Shown here: positions 35,288-44,270 of the stretch, in pieces
Layout of the letters: every line of letters begins with the position of its first letter
How positions within the stretch are numbered: the stretch's first letter is position 1
NCBI GenBank assembly: GCA_963788285.1
Contig: CAWBGB010000008.1
Location: 1 to 64,000 of the forward strand
Source of the DNA: Alicyclobacillus_A sp963788285
GTDB lineage: Bacteria; Bacillota; Bacilli; Alicyclobacillales; Alicyclobacillaceae
Direction of reading: 5' to 3'
Length of the DNA stretch: 64,000 nt
Made by a program: the position numbers and the translations under genes
The notes under the pieces: model-generated
What the model saw: only the letters and a program-made list of their open reading frames with translations
Database searches by the model: none
What the model was told of the DNA's origin: nothing

Positions 35288-37038
35288 TAGTTCGACACCC
35301 CCGTCACAAACACTTGGGACGCGCGTTGCAGCACCTCTTTCAGCAGAATCGGATCTCCATCGTACTTCAAGCAGTGTTCGAGAACGTTGTGGCAAGTGAT
35401 GTATTGCCGCAACAACTGCGCCAGCTGCCCGGCGACGTTGAGCTCCGTGACCAACGACTTTTTCACGCCATCCATGGCGCGGTGAAACTCATCCGCGGGA
35501 AACGGAGCGACGCGCGAAAAGTGAATGTGTTTCACCTTCATACCGTCTGCAGCCAACGCTTGGCGGGCTTCCTCCAGGACACCAAAGGTGCTTCCGAAGC
35601 CAATGAGAGCCAAGGACGCATGTAGATCGCCGTGAACCGTTACGCCACTTAGATGCCGAAGATTCTGTAATTTCCGTTTGCGCTTTTGGACTTGTTCCAT
35701 GCGCGTCTGGATGTCCTCCACTTCGACGCCAATTCCATTGTGCTCGTTGCCGAGCGCAACGTACCGACCGTTCTTCTGCCCTGGTAGCGAACGAGGCGAA
35801 ATGCCGTCCTGCACGAGGGGATTGTAACGTTGGTATTCGTAAGGCCCAAGCGTGGCCAACAGGTCGTCGCCAACAAGCTTGCCTCTCACCTGCTTGACTT
35901 GGTCAATCGGAAAGGCGTCGATGGATTGATAGGACATGCCCATGTACAAGTCGGTCATCAAAATAACGGGGCACTGATACGTTTCCGCGAGATTGAAAGC
36001 GTCCGCGGCAAACAGGAAACTTTCTTCGACCGTACGCGGCGTCAGGACAATCCGTTGAATGTCGCCATGGGTTCCGTAGAGGGCCTCATTGAGGTCACTC
36101 TGCTCCGTCTTGGTCGGTAAGCCCGTGGACGGCCCACCGCGCTGTACGTCCACGATGACGAGGGGTGTCTCCGACATACCCGCAAGACCCAAAGCTTCCA
36201 TCATCAGCGAAAATCCAGGGCCTGACGTTGAAGTCATGGCGCGAACACCGGCAAAGTTCGCCCCAATAGCCATGTTCACCGCAGCAATTTCATCTTCCGC
36301 CTGCAGGACTACCCCACCGTGTTTGGGCAGGTGTTCAATCATCCAGTACATGATGTCGGTCGCAGGAGTGATTGGGTAGGCGGCCAGTAAGCGACATCCC
36401 CCTGCAAGCGCGCCGAAGGCGACCGCCTGGTTACCAGACGCATACAGCCGTTGGTGGGAAGTGGATTGAATGTCCGGGAGGGGAAAGTGAACTGAGAAGT
36501 GCTCTTGGTAGTACTGATACCCTTTCCGAAGCGCATCCATGTTGCTTTGCACAACCGCTTGGCCTTTTTTTACGAATTTGTCCTCGATGACTGGGCCGAA
36601 GGCCTCCGGATTCAAGCCGTGAATCGCGGCACTGGCCCCGATGGCGACGAGGTTTTTCATGATGGGATTGCCAGCTTCCTTGGCGATGGCTGTGAGCGGC
36701 ACCCCACATAGTTGAACGTGTCCCATTTCGGGCGCTGTCGCCTGAAAGGCGCTGGAATCGTAGATCACCACACCCCCGTCGACCATGTCCCGACCGTTGA
36801 CATCGACAGTCGTTTGGTCAAAGGCGATGAGGACGTGGGCGTCGTCCCCGTGATGACGCACGGGGCGCTCTGCAATTCTCACTTTGTAATTCGTGTGTCC
36901 CCCCTTGATGAGTGACATGAAATGGCGATACGTAAACACGTAGTAACCCATACGGTGCAGGGAGATGGCCCAGATCTCACCCGTACTGTCAATGCCTTCG
37001 CCCTGCTTGCCGCCGACTTTCCATCCGATTTCTCCCAC
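35287..37038 (-). CDS. korA: 2-oxoacid:ferredoxin oxidoreductase alpha (gamma-alpha fusion) subunit, pair 1 (583 aa)
   Basis: The N-terminal gamma-type domain (GWKVGGKQGEGIDSTGE, about 1-180; SLIKGGHTNYKVR) is fused to the alpha pyrimidine-binding domain (about 200-420, AYPITPATDIMYWMIEH, EDEIAAVNMAIGANFAG, TSTSGPGFSLMMEALGLAGM, RGGPSTGLPTKTEQSD) and a C-terminal domain. The start is GTG 37038 behind GGGGGATGCACA; the frame is open for 37 further codons without a ribosome binding site. Translationally coupled to the beta subunit. A second complete pair lies 1.4 kb away on the other strand. Confidence 0.9.
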   Translation of the reverse strand: MGEIGWKVGGKQGEGIDSTGEIWAISLHRMGYYVFTYRHFMSLIKGGHTNYKVRIAERPVRHHGDDAHVLIAFDQTTVDVNGRDMVDGGVVIYDSSAFQATAPEMGHVQLCGVPLTAIAKEAGNPIMKNLVAIGASAAIHGLNPEAFGPVIEDKFVKKGQAVVQSNMDALRKGYQYYQEHFSVHFPLPDIQSTSHQRLYASGNQAVAFGALAGGCRLLAAYPITPATDIMYWMIEHLPKHGGVVLQAEDEIAAVNMAIGANFAGVRAMTSTSGPGFSLMMEALGLAGMSETPLVIVDVQRGGPSTGLPTKTEQSDLNEALYGTHGDIQRIVLTPRTVEESFLFAADAFNLAETYQCPVILMTDLYMGMSYQSIDAFPIDQVKQVRGKLVGDDLLATLGPYEYQRYNPLVQDGISPRSLPGQKNGRYVALGNEHNGIGVEVEDIQTRMEQVQKRKRKLQNLRHLSGVTVHGDLHASLALIGFGSTFGVLEEARQALAADGMKVKHIHFSRVAPFPADEFHRAMDGVKKSLVTELNVAGQLAQLLRQYITCHNVLEHCLKYDGDPILLKEVLQRASQVFVTGVSN

Positions 37039-37120
37039 TGTGCATCCCCCTTTGACTGGCGCCACTACCGATGGGCTCCCGTCTACGAATAATTCACAGC
37101 CATTCCGAGATACTACGACT

Positions 37121-37861
37121 ATGAACATAATCTTCCGATATTTATGCATGCTCGGATTGGTCAGTTGTATATTTCTGGGGACACAAAGTGTGAACCCAAC
37201 GATGGTTGAGCGTCGGGTCAGTCATGGTGCTGCTAATTGTATATTAGCACAGCGGCTGGTTCATGCCGATAACAGCATAAGGACACCGCAGAAAACCAGG
37301 CATTCTTCCGCAGTTACGGCAATGAGACAGGGATCGGAAGAAGACCGCCAGGCAGGGACAGCACGAACGAAGCATGCGCACGGTTTGAATGGGGAACATC
37401 GAGGTGGAACACAGCCTTCCGTGCGATTGACCTCCAGCAATCTTCTTGCTGACGCCACGACGCTCGGAGACTTTATGCTGACAGCGTATTCTGTAAGTCC
37501 GAGATCTACCGGGAAGTTACCGTCCGCGCCAGACTATGGCATCACCTACAGCGGTACTCGTGCGGATGTCAGGCGTACGGTTGCTGTCGATCCGAAGGTC
37601 ATTCCGATTGGCACCCACCTGTACATCGAAGGCATTGGCGAACGCATCGCCGAGGACACAGGCGGCGCCATCAAAGGGCGCCACATCGATGTCCTGTTAG
37701 CGTCCGACGAAGCAGCGATACAGTTCGGTGTCAAGCGACATGTGAAAGTGTACGTGTACAGAAAGCAAAGGCTCTCCACTAACCGCGAATCCCTAGATAT
37801 GAGCGAATGGCCGCAACATACGGTGCAAACAACGGTGTCGACTCGACAACAGCGTTCCTGA
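37121..37861 (+). CDS. Secreted 3D-domain protein (246 aa)
   Basis: An N-terminal hydrophobic segment (MNIIFRYLCMLGLVSCIFLG) is followed by a long basic linker and a C-terminal 3D domain (about residues 105-210), named for its three Asp: FMLTAYSVSPRSTGK, TVAVDPKVIPIGTHLYIEG and EDTGGAIKGRHIDVLL. This double-psi barrel is found in Rpf/MltA-like and YuiC/YocH-type cell-wall hydrolases, where the Asp residues are catalytic. ATG 37121 is the first start after the divergent korA gene, though its ribosome binding site is poor. The 3' end overlaps the convergent HepT-like gene by about 80 bases. Confidence 0.75.
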   Translation: MNIIFRYLCMLGLVSCIFLGTQSVNPTMVERRVSHGAANCILAQRLVHADNSIRTPQKTRHSSAVTAMRQGSEEDRQAGTARTKHAHGLNGEHRGGTQPSVRLTSSNLLADATTLGDFMLTAYSVSPRSTGKLPSAPDYGITYSGTRADVRRTVAVDPKVIPIGTHLYIEGIGERIAEDTGGAIKGRHIDVLLASDEAAIQFGVKRHVKVYVYRKQRLSTNRESLDMSEWPQHTVQTTVSTRQQRS

Positions 37862-38210
37862 CCTCTTCAGAAGTTAGATGAAGATATTTGCGAATCAGCC
37901 GTTCTCGAACCGATATGACGCTCAAGAACTGTTCAAACCAGGCATTGTCCACAACTTCTTCTTCCGCAAGTACGCGCAGAATATCCGCGTAACCCCCGGG
38001 GTCGCGCATCACCAGGGCGTCGATGATCTCATTGGCGGCGTCAACCACACACTCAACAGCGACGTGGAGTGCGCGCTCCGCTGCCCAACGTAGAGAGGGC
38101 TCGTCCCACCAATTTGGCGACTGCTCGAGCGTTGCCAACCAATCTGCGCGTTCCTCTACGGCGCACAGCATCTCGTTCACTTTCTCGCGCAAAGCATCTG
38201 TAATAAACAT
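37779..38210 (-). CDS. DUF86/HepT-like protein (143 aa)
   Basis: All-helical protein: VNEMLCAVEERADWLATLEQ, RWAAERALHVAVECVVDAANEI and SVRERLIRKYLHLTSEEV. The arrangement is that of the DUF86/HepT fold (B. subtilis YutE), some members of which are RNases acting with a MNT nucleotidyltransferase antitoxin. No MNT gene is adjacent, and the RERLIRKY segment lacks the RxxxxHxY arrangement of toxic HepT, so a housekeeping YutE-like role is more likely. ATG 38210 follows GGGGGAG. Convergent overlap with the 3D-domain gene. Confidence 0.7.
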   Translation of the reverse strand: MFITDALREKVNEMLCAVEERADWLATLEQSPNWWDEPSLRWAAERALHVAVECVVDAANEIIDALVMRDPGGYADILRVLAEEEVVDNAWFEQFLSVISVRERLIRKYLHLTSEEVRNAVVESTPLFAPYVAAIRSYLGIRG

Positions 38211-38483
38211 CGACTCCCCCATCCTTTCAGAAAATTGGACGAAGTGTGATAGAAACGTTTTCTTGACCACCTCAGTACAGTATAATTGACGTTGGTGGGT
38301 GTGGAAAGTACACCACGAAATCAACTCTGCCCCCGTGACAACCGTGTGGATCAGCACGTCGACATTGTGTCCATCGAAAACGCATTACATAGTTTTTGAG
38401 GATCGAAATGCCACGTTGTGGGCCCATGGCCCAGATATGTCTGCATGTGCAACGGCAGAGCTGTACAGAGGAGTGGACGAAGC

Positions 38484-40211
38484 ATGCTTGAGCAACTTTC
38501 TTGGAAAGTTGGCGGCCAGCAAGGGGAAGGTGTGGAAAGTACCGGAGAAACCTTTGCCGTTGCCCTCAATCGTCAAGGGTATTATGTGTATTCTTTCCGT
38601 CATTTTTCCTCGCGCATCAAAGGCGGTCACTCAAACGATAAAGTACGTGTGAGTCTGAAACAATACCGCGCCAGCGCAGACCACACGGACGTATTGCTGG
38701 CATTTGACCAGGAATCCATCGACCTTAACGTGGGCGAAGTCAAGCCGGGTGGCATCGTCATCGCCGACGAAAAGTTCAACCCAACGGCACCGGATCACGT
38801 ACGCCTCTTTGTTGTACCCATCACAAAGATCGCTGAAGAGTGCGGATCGGCCATTATGAAAAACATGGTCTCTCTCGGCGCTTCCGCGTGCGTACTCGGG
38901 TTACATGTGGACATCTTTGCAGAAGTGATTGAAGAGCGCTTCAGCCGCAAGGGGCAGAAAATCGTAGATCAGAACATGGAAGCTGCACGTCGCGGTTTTG
39001 AGTATATGAAGAAACTTGGTGGCGCGGACCCTGCGTTCGCTTTGAAGCCCGCAGACGGAACACGCCGTTTGTTTATGATGGGCAACGAGGCCCTCGGTCT
39101 CGGTGCATTGGCGGCAGGTGCTCGCATCATGCCGGCCTACCCGATTACGCCGGCTTCCGACGTGATGGAATACCTGATCAGAAAATTTCCGCAGGTAGGC
39201 GGTGTCGTTGTGCAGACGGAAGACGAGATTGCAGCGATGACCATGGCCATTGGTGCAGCATACGGCGGTGCCCGCGCAATGACATGTACGTCAGGTCCTG
39301 GTCTCTCGTTGATGATGGAAGCCATCGGCTTGTCAGGCATGACCGAGACGCCGGTCGTCATCATCGACACACAGCGCGGGGGTCCCTCTACCGGCCTTCC
39401 CACCAAACAAGAGCAATCGGACTACCTCGCAGCGCTATTTGGTACGCACGGCGAGATTCCGAAGATTGTCCTGACACCGGCAACCCCGGAAGAATGTTTC
39501 ACTGTCATGGGACGGGCGTTTAACTATGCGGAAAAATACCAATGCCCTGTTATTGTCATGACAGATTTGCAATTGTCTCTCAGTAAACAAACGACCGAAA
39601 TACTTTCCTTGGACGACATTCAGATTGACCGCGGAAACCTCATGACAGAGGAAGCGATTGGTACGGCGGACCCAAAGGCGGAGTTCAAGCGGTATCAATT
39701 GACCGAAGATGGCATTTCTCCGCGCGTGCTGCCCGGCACGAAGGGCGGGTTGCACCATGTGACGGGTGTAGAACACGCAGAAAACGGCCGTCCCAACGAA
39801 ACTGCGCCGAACCGCGCTGCCATGATGAACAAGCGGTTGCGCAAGCTCGAGGGCGTGGAACTGCCCGGCAGTGTCGAGAAGACCGGGGATGAAAATGCGG
39901 ACATCGCCATTATTGGCGTCGGATCCAACATTGGGGCCATCGCGGAAGCGATGGAAAGGCTCCAGGCCGACGGCCTCAAAGTGGCGCACATTCAACTTCA
40001 TGCGCTGCTGCCATTCCCGACCCAGTCGCTCACTGCCGCCATCACCGATGCCAAGAGAGTACTCGTGGTTGAGAACAACGCAACAGGTCAGATTCGCCAC
40101 CTGATGTCTTATTTCGGAGTCCATCACAGTGACGTTTCCGGTTTGAACAAATACGACGGCCGACCGTTCTTGCCGTCCGAAATCTACAAACACGTCAAGG
40201 GGATGTTTTAA
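38484..40211 (+). CDS. korA: 2-oxoacid:ferredoxin oxidoreductase alpha (gamma-alpha fusion) subunit, pair 2 (575 aa)
   Basis: Same fused architecture as pair 1: SWKVGGQQGEGVESTGETFA, then SSRIKGGHSNDKVR in the gamma part, PAYPITPASDVMEYLIRKF, QTEDEIAAMTMAIGAAYGGA, TCTSGPGLSLMMEAIGLSGM and RGGPSTGLPTKQEQSDY in the alpha part. It is clearly paralogous to pair 1 but diverged, with a different C-terminus (GLNKYDGRPFLPSEIYKHV). ATG 38484 follows GAGGAG. It precedes its beta subunit by two bases. Two enzymes with different 2-oxoacid preference or ferredoxin partners are the likely explanation. Confidence 0.9.
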   Translation: MLEQLSWKVGGQQGEGVESTGETFAVALNRQGYYVYSFRHFSSRIKGGHSNDKVRVSLKQYRASADHTDVLLAFDQESIDLNVGEVKPGGIVIADEKFNPTAPDHVRLFVVPITKIAEECGSAIMKNMVSLGASACVLGLHVDIFAEVIEERFSRKGQKIVDQNMEAARRGFEYMKKLGGADPAFALKPADGTRRLFMMGNEALGLGALAAGARIMPAYPITPASDVMEYLIRKFPQVGGVVVQTEDEIAAMTMAIGAAYGGARAMTCTSGPGLSLMMEAIGLSGMTETPVVIIDTQRGGPSTGLPTKQEQSDYLAALFGTHGEIPKIVLTPATPEECFTVMGRAFNYAEKYQCPVIVMTDLQLSLSKQTTEILSLDDIQIDRGNLMTEEAIGTADPKAEFKRYQLTEDGISPRVLPGTKGGLHHVTGVEHAENGRPNETAPNRAAMMNKRLRKLEGVELPGSVEKTGDENADIAIIGVGSNIGAIAEAMERLQADGLKVAHIQLHALLPFPTQSLTAAITDAKRVLVVENNATGQIRHLMSYFGVHHSDVSGLNKYDGRPFLPSEIYKHVKGMF

Positions 40212-40213
40212 CG

Positions 40214-41080
40214 ATGGCGACGGTAAAAGATTTTCGCAATGACATCCGCCCCAACTGGTGCCCGGGGTGTGGGGATTTCTCCGTGCAAGCGTCCATTCAA
40301 CGCGCTTTGGCATCGATGGGCAAAGAACCACACGAAGTCGCGATTATTTCCGGGATTGGCTGCTCCGGGCGCATTTCCGGTTACGTCAACAGCTACGGGT
40401 TCCACGGCGTGCACGGCCGCGCGCTCCCCACGGCGCAAGGCGTGAAGTTGGCCAACCGCGATTTGACGGTCATCGCAGCGGGTGGAGACGGCGACGGATT
40501 CGGCATCGGCCTCAACCACTTCATGCACGCAGTGCGCCGCAACATCGACATCACGTACATCACTATGGACAATCAGATTTACGGTTTGACCAAGGGGCAG
40601 CACTCCCCCACCAGCGCTCGTGGCTTTAAGGCGAAGACGACGCCTGCCGGAAACATCGAAAACGCGCTCGTCCCGACCCAAATTGCACTCGCGGCGGGTA
40701 TCGGGTTCCTCGCGCAGGGCTTTTCCAGTGACGTAAATCAATTGGTATCACTGATTGAACAGGGAATCAACTACAAAGGGTTTGCTCTGATCAATGTATT
40801 CAGCCCTTGTGTGACGTACAACAAAATCAACACGTACGACTTCTTCCGCGAAAACGTGCACAACTTGGATAAAGTCGAAGGATATGATCCGACCGACAGA
40901 GCCAACGCGATGAAAACCATCATCGAGACAAACGGCTTTTGCACTGGGCTCATCTACAGAGATGATTCCCGTGTTCCGTACCAGAACCAGATTCCCGGAT
41001 ACCGCGAAGAGCCCATCGTGAAGTTGGACCTGAACCTGGATCAATCCGTGTTCGAAGCGGCCCTCAAGGAATTTGCGTAA
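40214..41080 (+). CDS. korB: 2-oxoacid:ferredoxin oxidoreductase beta subunit, pair 2 (288 aa)
   Basis: NWCPGCGDFSVQASIQRALA, GIGCSGRISGYVNSYGFHG, the ThDP motif AAGGDGDGFGIGLNHFMHA and MDNQIYGLTKGQHSPTS are visible. Organisation is the same as the pair 1 beta subunit, and the two align over their whole length. ATG follows the alpha stop by two bases, with AAGGGGATG as ribosome binding site. A strong terminator ends the operon at 41104-41143. Confidence 0.9.
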   Translation: MATVKDFRNDIRPNWCPGCGDFSVQASIQRALASMGKEPHEVAIISGIGCSGRISGYVNSYGFHGVHGRALPTAQGVKLANRDLTVIAAGGDGDGFGIGLNHFMHAVRRNIDITYITMDNQIYGLTKGQHSPTSARGFKAKTTPAGNIENALVPTQIALAAGIGFLAQGFSSDVNQLVSLIEQGINYKGFALINVFSPCVTYNKINTYDFFRENVHNLDKVEGYDPTDRANAMKTIIETNGFCTGLIYRDDSRVPYQNQIPGYREEPIVKLDLNLDQSVFEAALKEFA

Positions 41081-41103
41081 TCGAGCCATCACAGGTACGA
41101 TGA

Positions 41104-41145
41104 TGAAAAACGCGGATGGGAATTGTCTCCCATCCGCGTTCTTAT
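41104..41145 (+). terminator. Terminator of korAB pair 2
   Basis: AACGCGGATGGGA pairs with TCCCATCCGCGTT around ATTGTC, followed by CTTAT. Strong stem, short T-run. Confidence 0.65.
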
Positions 41146-41170
41146 GAATCCGATTGGAGGAGATTTCCCC

Positions 41171-41674
41171 GTGAATCGCGTACTCACGATGGTTTGCTTC
41201 ACAGCCGCCGCACTGTGGCTGGGTACAGGGTTCTACTTTTACGTGTTTGCTGCCAATGAACTGTTTGCCGCTCTACCGGTCGACACAGCGGGAATGGCGG
41301 TTGGTGCCCTCTTCCCCACATTTTTTGCACTGTGTACCATACTGTCTGCTATCGCGCTGATTGTGTACATATGGGTCGGGCGGATCAACCGCGCCCAGTC
41401 CATCCGATATTCCATCGGCCTTTGGAGCGGAGGTATCGGGTTTCTCCTCAATGCCGTCAATCAGTTCTACTTGTTGCCACAGGTTCAGCGGATTGAAGCC
41501 AAAATGGGTCCCGTGAGCAAAGCAGCACCGAACCTCTTAAAACAATTTTGGATGATGCACGGCATCTCCATGTTGTTGGAGTTGATAGCGCTGCTAGCCG
41601 CAGCCGCATTGTTTTTGATGATGACAGGATCTGTAACATGGACGTGGGACAGGAAAGGAGACCGAAACCGATGA
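41171..41674 (+). CDS. DUF4149-like membrane protein (167 aa)
   Basis: Four hydrophobic helices (about 5-27, 44-66, 85-110, 140-160) with FYVFAANELFAALPVDTAGM between the first two and LLPQVQRIEAKMGPVSKAAP before the last. This layout matches DUF4149/TMEM205-type proteins of unknown function. GTG 41171 is placed by GGAGGAG ten bases upstream, removing 16 codons of the open frame. Its stop overlaps the next gene's ATG (ATGA), so the two form an operon. Confidence 0.65.
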   Translation: MNRVLTMVCFTAAALWLGTGFYFYVFAANELFAALPVDTAGMAVGALFPTFFALCTILSAIALIVYIWVGRINRAQSIRYSIGLWSGGIGFLLNAVNQFYLLPQVQRIEAKMGPVSKAAPNLLKQFWMMHGISMLLELIALLAAAALFLMMTGSVTWTWDRKGDRNR

Positions 41675-41976
41675 GCGATTTCAATAGAAACGGGTTCTCC
41701 CGCGTGCGGATTCCAGAGGGATGCATGCTGAAGCGGAAAGAACTCTTCGAGTACACGACACCCCATCACGTATACGACATCGAGCTATTTGAACAACAGG
41801 ACGGTGCGTTTTACGCCATCGGCGTGCCACGTGACGAAGAACGATGGATTGTATACGGGTCCAATATCGTGGACTCTGCCGAGCAGGCGTTACAGATCCT
41901 GGTGGACAAGATCCAACGCGAAGGGGTCGACGTGCTGTTCGGATCAGGAACGTCAGAGAGCGATGGCGGCGAATAG
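41671..41976 (+). CDS. Hypothetical protein (101 aa)
   Basis: Not recognised. Soluble: MSDFNRNGFSRVRIPEGCML at the start, KELFEYTTPHHVYDIELFEQ, then ERWIVYGSNIVDSAEQALQI. Looks like a small alpha/beta domain. Translationally coupled to the DUF4149 gene (ATGA overlap), with GGAAAGGAGACC upstream. Confidence 0.6.
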   Translation: MSDFNRNGFSRVRIPEGCMLKRKELFEYTTPHHVYDIELFEQQDGAFYAIGVPRDEERWIVYGSNIVDSAEQALQILVDKIQREGVDVLFGSGTSESDGGE

Positions 41977-41995
41977 CCTTCCTACGGCTACGCCG

Positions 41996-42490
41996 TCACC
42001 ACCACTTTCCAAACACGGCGCCAATCATGATACCTAAAATGGCGCCGACCACCACTTCGCGAGGTTCATGTCCCAGAATCTCCTTTAATCGCTCGCCTTC
42101 AGACACAGGGCTTGGTGACGTTTGAATGGTCATGCCGGCACGGCGCATTTCCATCGCGATGCGGTTCAACAAAGCTGCGTGCTCACCCGCGTGTCGACGA
42201 ATGCCGCCGGCGTCATACATCACGATGGCAGTGAATACCACGGCGGTTGCAAACGTGGGCGACTGAGGTCCCACCACGTACGCCAACGCCGTCGTTAGCG
42301 CGGCCGCACCCGCGGCGTGCGAACTCGGCATTCCACCAGCGTCAACGACTTTGTGAACATCCCACACTCGATACAGAACGTAGTGAATTGGAATCTTGAG
42401 CACTTGTGTAATCAGAATGGCTGCAAAGGCCGCTATCAGCGGCGAATTATGCCAAATACCTGTGAGAAAATGGCTGAGTTGATGGAACAT
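41996..42490 (-). CDS. YuiD-like divergent PAP2/VanZ-type membrane protein (164 aa)
   Basis: DUF212 family: a short N-terminal helix, VLKIPIHYVLYRVWDVHKVV, then the conserved GGMPSSHAAGAAALTTALAY block with the Ser-His of the phosphatase-like motif, AIVMYDAGGIRRHAGEHAAL and LGHEPREVVVGAILGIMIGA. ATG 42490 follows GTGGAGG. Predicted divergent PAP2 phosphatase in the membrane; the physiological substrate is unknown. Convergent with the operon on the left. Confidence 0.85.
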   Translation of the reverse strand: MFHQLSHFLTGIWHNSPLIAAFAAILITQVLKIPIHYVLYRVWDVHKVVDAGGMPSSHAAGAAALTTALAYVVGPQSPTFATAVVFTAIVMYDAGGIRRHAGEHAALLNRIAMEMRRAGMTIQTSPSPVSEGERLKEILGHEPREVVVGAILGIMIGAVFGKWW

Positions 42491-42608
42491 ACGCGCCTCC
42501 ACATGAATCAGTGTTTCGCCAATGAACATGTTATTCCGGCCGTACCTGCCCAGTACAGGATCTTTGGACCCTAAGGCCGGGCAGGGTACACGTCGGGCGG
42601 TTTTCCGC

Positions 42609-43688
42609 TTAGTATTCTTGAATCTCCTTCACTGTGTTCCTGTCCAGGCGCCGTACCAGTTCAGCGACCAAACGAACTGCGTTCTCGAAGTCATCGTGGT
42701 GGTAGATGGCCGAATGGCTATGAATATACCGCGTTGGAAATCCGATTGCAACGGACGGAACCCCCGACCCAAAGGTGTGGAACCTTCCTGCGTCTGTGCC
42801 GCCTCCAGCGACAAATTCCACTTGCAACGGAATGTTGGCTTCCTTTGCTGTATCTATCACGAAATCACGGAACCGCGTATTCGGAATCATGGAGGCGTCG
42901 TATATCAGCAAGATGGGACCTTCGCCGCATTTGCTCATCGCCTCTCGCTTCGTCAAGCCGGGGGTGTCACCAGCAACTCCGACGTCGACCGCGATGGCGA
43001 GGTCCGGATTCACTTCGTGAACCAGCGTCTGGGCGCCGCGAAGCCCAACCTCTTCTTGTGCCGTGGCTCCGGCGTACAAAATGTTCGGATGGGCTTGTCC
43101 CTGCAACGCGCGAAGCACTTCGATGGAAGCGGCACAACCCAAGCGGTTGTCGAGCGCCTTGCTCATGAAGTACTTCTCATTTGCCAACGGCGTAAACGGT
43201 CCCCACGGCGCAATGGGGTCTCCCGGACGGACGCCGACTTCTTCTGCCTCTGCCTTGTCTTTCACGCCAATATCAATGTACATGTCCTTGACTTTGACGA
43301 CTTTGTTCCGCTCATCTGCAGGCAGAACGTGAGGTGGCTTGGATCCAATGACGCCCATAATGTCTCCTTTGCGCGTCTGAATCACAACGCGCTGCGCCAA
43401 CATCACCTGCGACCACCAACCCCCGACCGTCTGGAAGTAAATGAATCCTTCGTCGTTGATGTGAGTGACCACCATTCCGATTTCATCGAGGTGTCCGGCA
43501 ACCAAAATCTTCGGCCCGTTCGCATCGCCGACTTTCTGGCCGACGACGCCCCCGAAGCGATCCCTGACCAGTGCGTCAGACACTGGTTGCAGGTACGTCT
43601 CGTACAACTTTCGTGCATTATGCTCGTGGCCGGAAACACCATTTGCATCCGCGAGTTTTTGAATGATTTCGAGGCTGTTGGAAGTCAA
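42609..43688 (-). CDS. M42-family metallo-aminopeptidase (359 aa)
   Basis: Cytosolic di-zinc aminopeptidase (glutamyl-aminopeptidase/FrvX type). The ligands and catalytic residues are visible in VAGHLDEIGMVV (His, Asp), SKALDNRLGCAASIEVLRAL (Asp), ATAQEEVGLRGA (Glu pair), AIAVDVGVAGDTPG (Asp) and HSHSAIYHHDDFE (His). TTG 43688 is favoured because GGAGGGG lies seven bases upstream; ATG 43710 would put that site inside the gene. Full-length for the family. Confidence 0.88.
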   Translation of the reverse strand: MTSNSLEIIQKLADANGVSGHEHNARKLYETYLQPVSDALVRDRFGGVVGQKVGDANGPKILVAGHLDEIGMVVTHINDEGFIYFQTVGGWWSQVMLAQRVVIQTRKGDIMGVIGSKPPHVLPADERNKVVKVKDMYIDIGVKDKAEAEEVGVRPGDPIAPWGPFTPLANEKYFMSKALDNRLGCAASIEVLRALQGQAHPNILYAGATAQEEVGLRGAQTLVHEVNPDLAIAVDVGVAGDTPGLTKREAMSKCGEGPILLIYDASMIPNTRFRDFVIDTAKEANIPLQVEFVAGGGTDAGRFHTFGSGVPSVAIGFPTRYIHSHSAIYHHDDFENAVRLVAELVRRLDRNTVKEIQEY

Positions 43689-43872
43689 ATGAAACCCCTC
43701 CTGCATGGTATGTACGTCTCCTGCTGTACCTAGCCTCCCCCATCGTAACACATCTACATCCCGTGGGACATAGCGCACGGACTCCACTGCCGAAATCGAG
43801 GCATTTACCCCTCACCATTGGGTGAGATCCCCATACGCTGAATATGGATGAAGAAGAAAGGAGCACGAGAGA

Positions 43873-44202
43873 ATGGTCAAAGTGGAGCCTCTGTGGCTAG
43901 GTGATTACCCCGTGGTGTCGATTGAAGTGCGGTTGCCGAAGACCAACTTGCTGATCATCCAGACTGACCATGGGTATGTCATGTGCGGGGCACTTGACGT
44001 GCAGCTCCTGCGGAATAAACTGACCGATAGAGGAGTTATTGCAGCAAGGGCCGTAGGCGTGAAGACAATGGACGAACTGCTGGGCGGCACCGTGGAGTCC
44101 TGCACACAAGCCGCTGAGAACATCGGGATACATGCAGGCATGCCGATTCGACAAGCATTAGTCACCATGATTGAAAAGGCAGGAAACCGAAGCCTCCAAT
44201 AA
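43873..44202 (+). CDS. YunC-like DUF1805 protein (109 aa)
   Basis: Reads PKTNLLIIQTDHGYVMCGAL, NKLTDRGVIAARAVGVKTMD and ELLGGTVESCTQAAENIGIH. The GYVMCGALDV and AARAVGVKT segments are typical of DUF1805 (B. subtilis YunC). ATG follows AAAGGAGCACGAGAG. Small cytosolic protein of unknown function. A hairpin (CAGGCGCC/GGCGCCTG, 44211-44232) follows. Confidence 0.8.
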   Translation: MVKVEPLWLGDYPVVSIEVRLPKTNLLIIQTDHGYVMCGALDVQLLRNKLTDRGVIAARAVGVKTMDELLGGTVESCTQAAENIGIHAGMPIRQALVTMIEKAGNRSLQ

Positions 44203-44210
44203 CAAAAATA

Positions 44211-44237
44211 CAGGCGCCGCTATCGGCGCCTGGTTGC
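44211..44237. terminator. Hairpin between convergent genes
   Basis: CAGGCGCC-GCTATC-GGCGCCTG with flanking A and T bases. Probably terminates the YunC-like gene and perhaps the opposing glycosyltransferase. Confidence 0.5.
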
Positions 44238-44270
44238 ACTTTCAGACATTTTCCAAAGCACATCCGAAGC

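Noticed and set aside
37779..38210. HepT-type toxin of a toxin-antitoxin pair
   Set aside because: No MNT-type antitoxin gene is adjacent, and the RxxxxHxY arrangement typical of toxic HepT is not visible.
38263..38286. TTGACC...TATAAT promoter before korAB pair 2
   Set aside because: The spacer is only 12 bases, too short for a normal sigma-A promoter.
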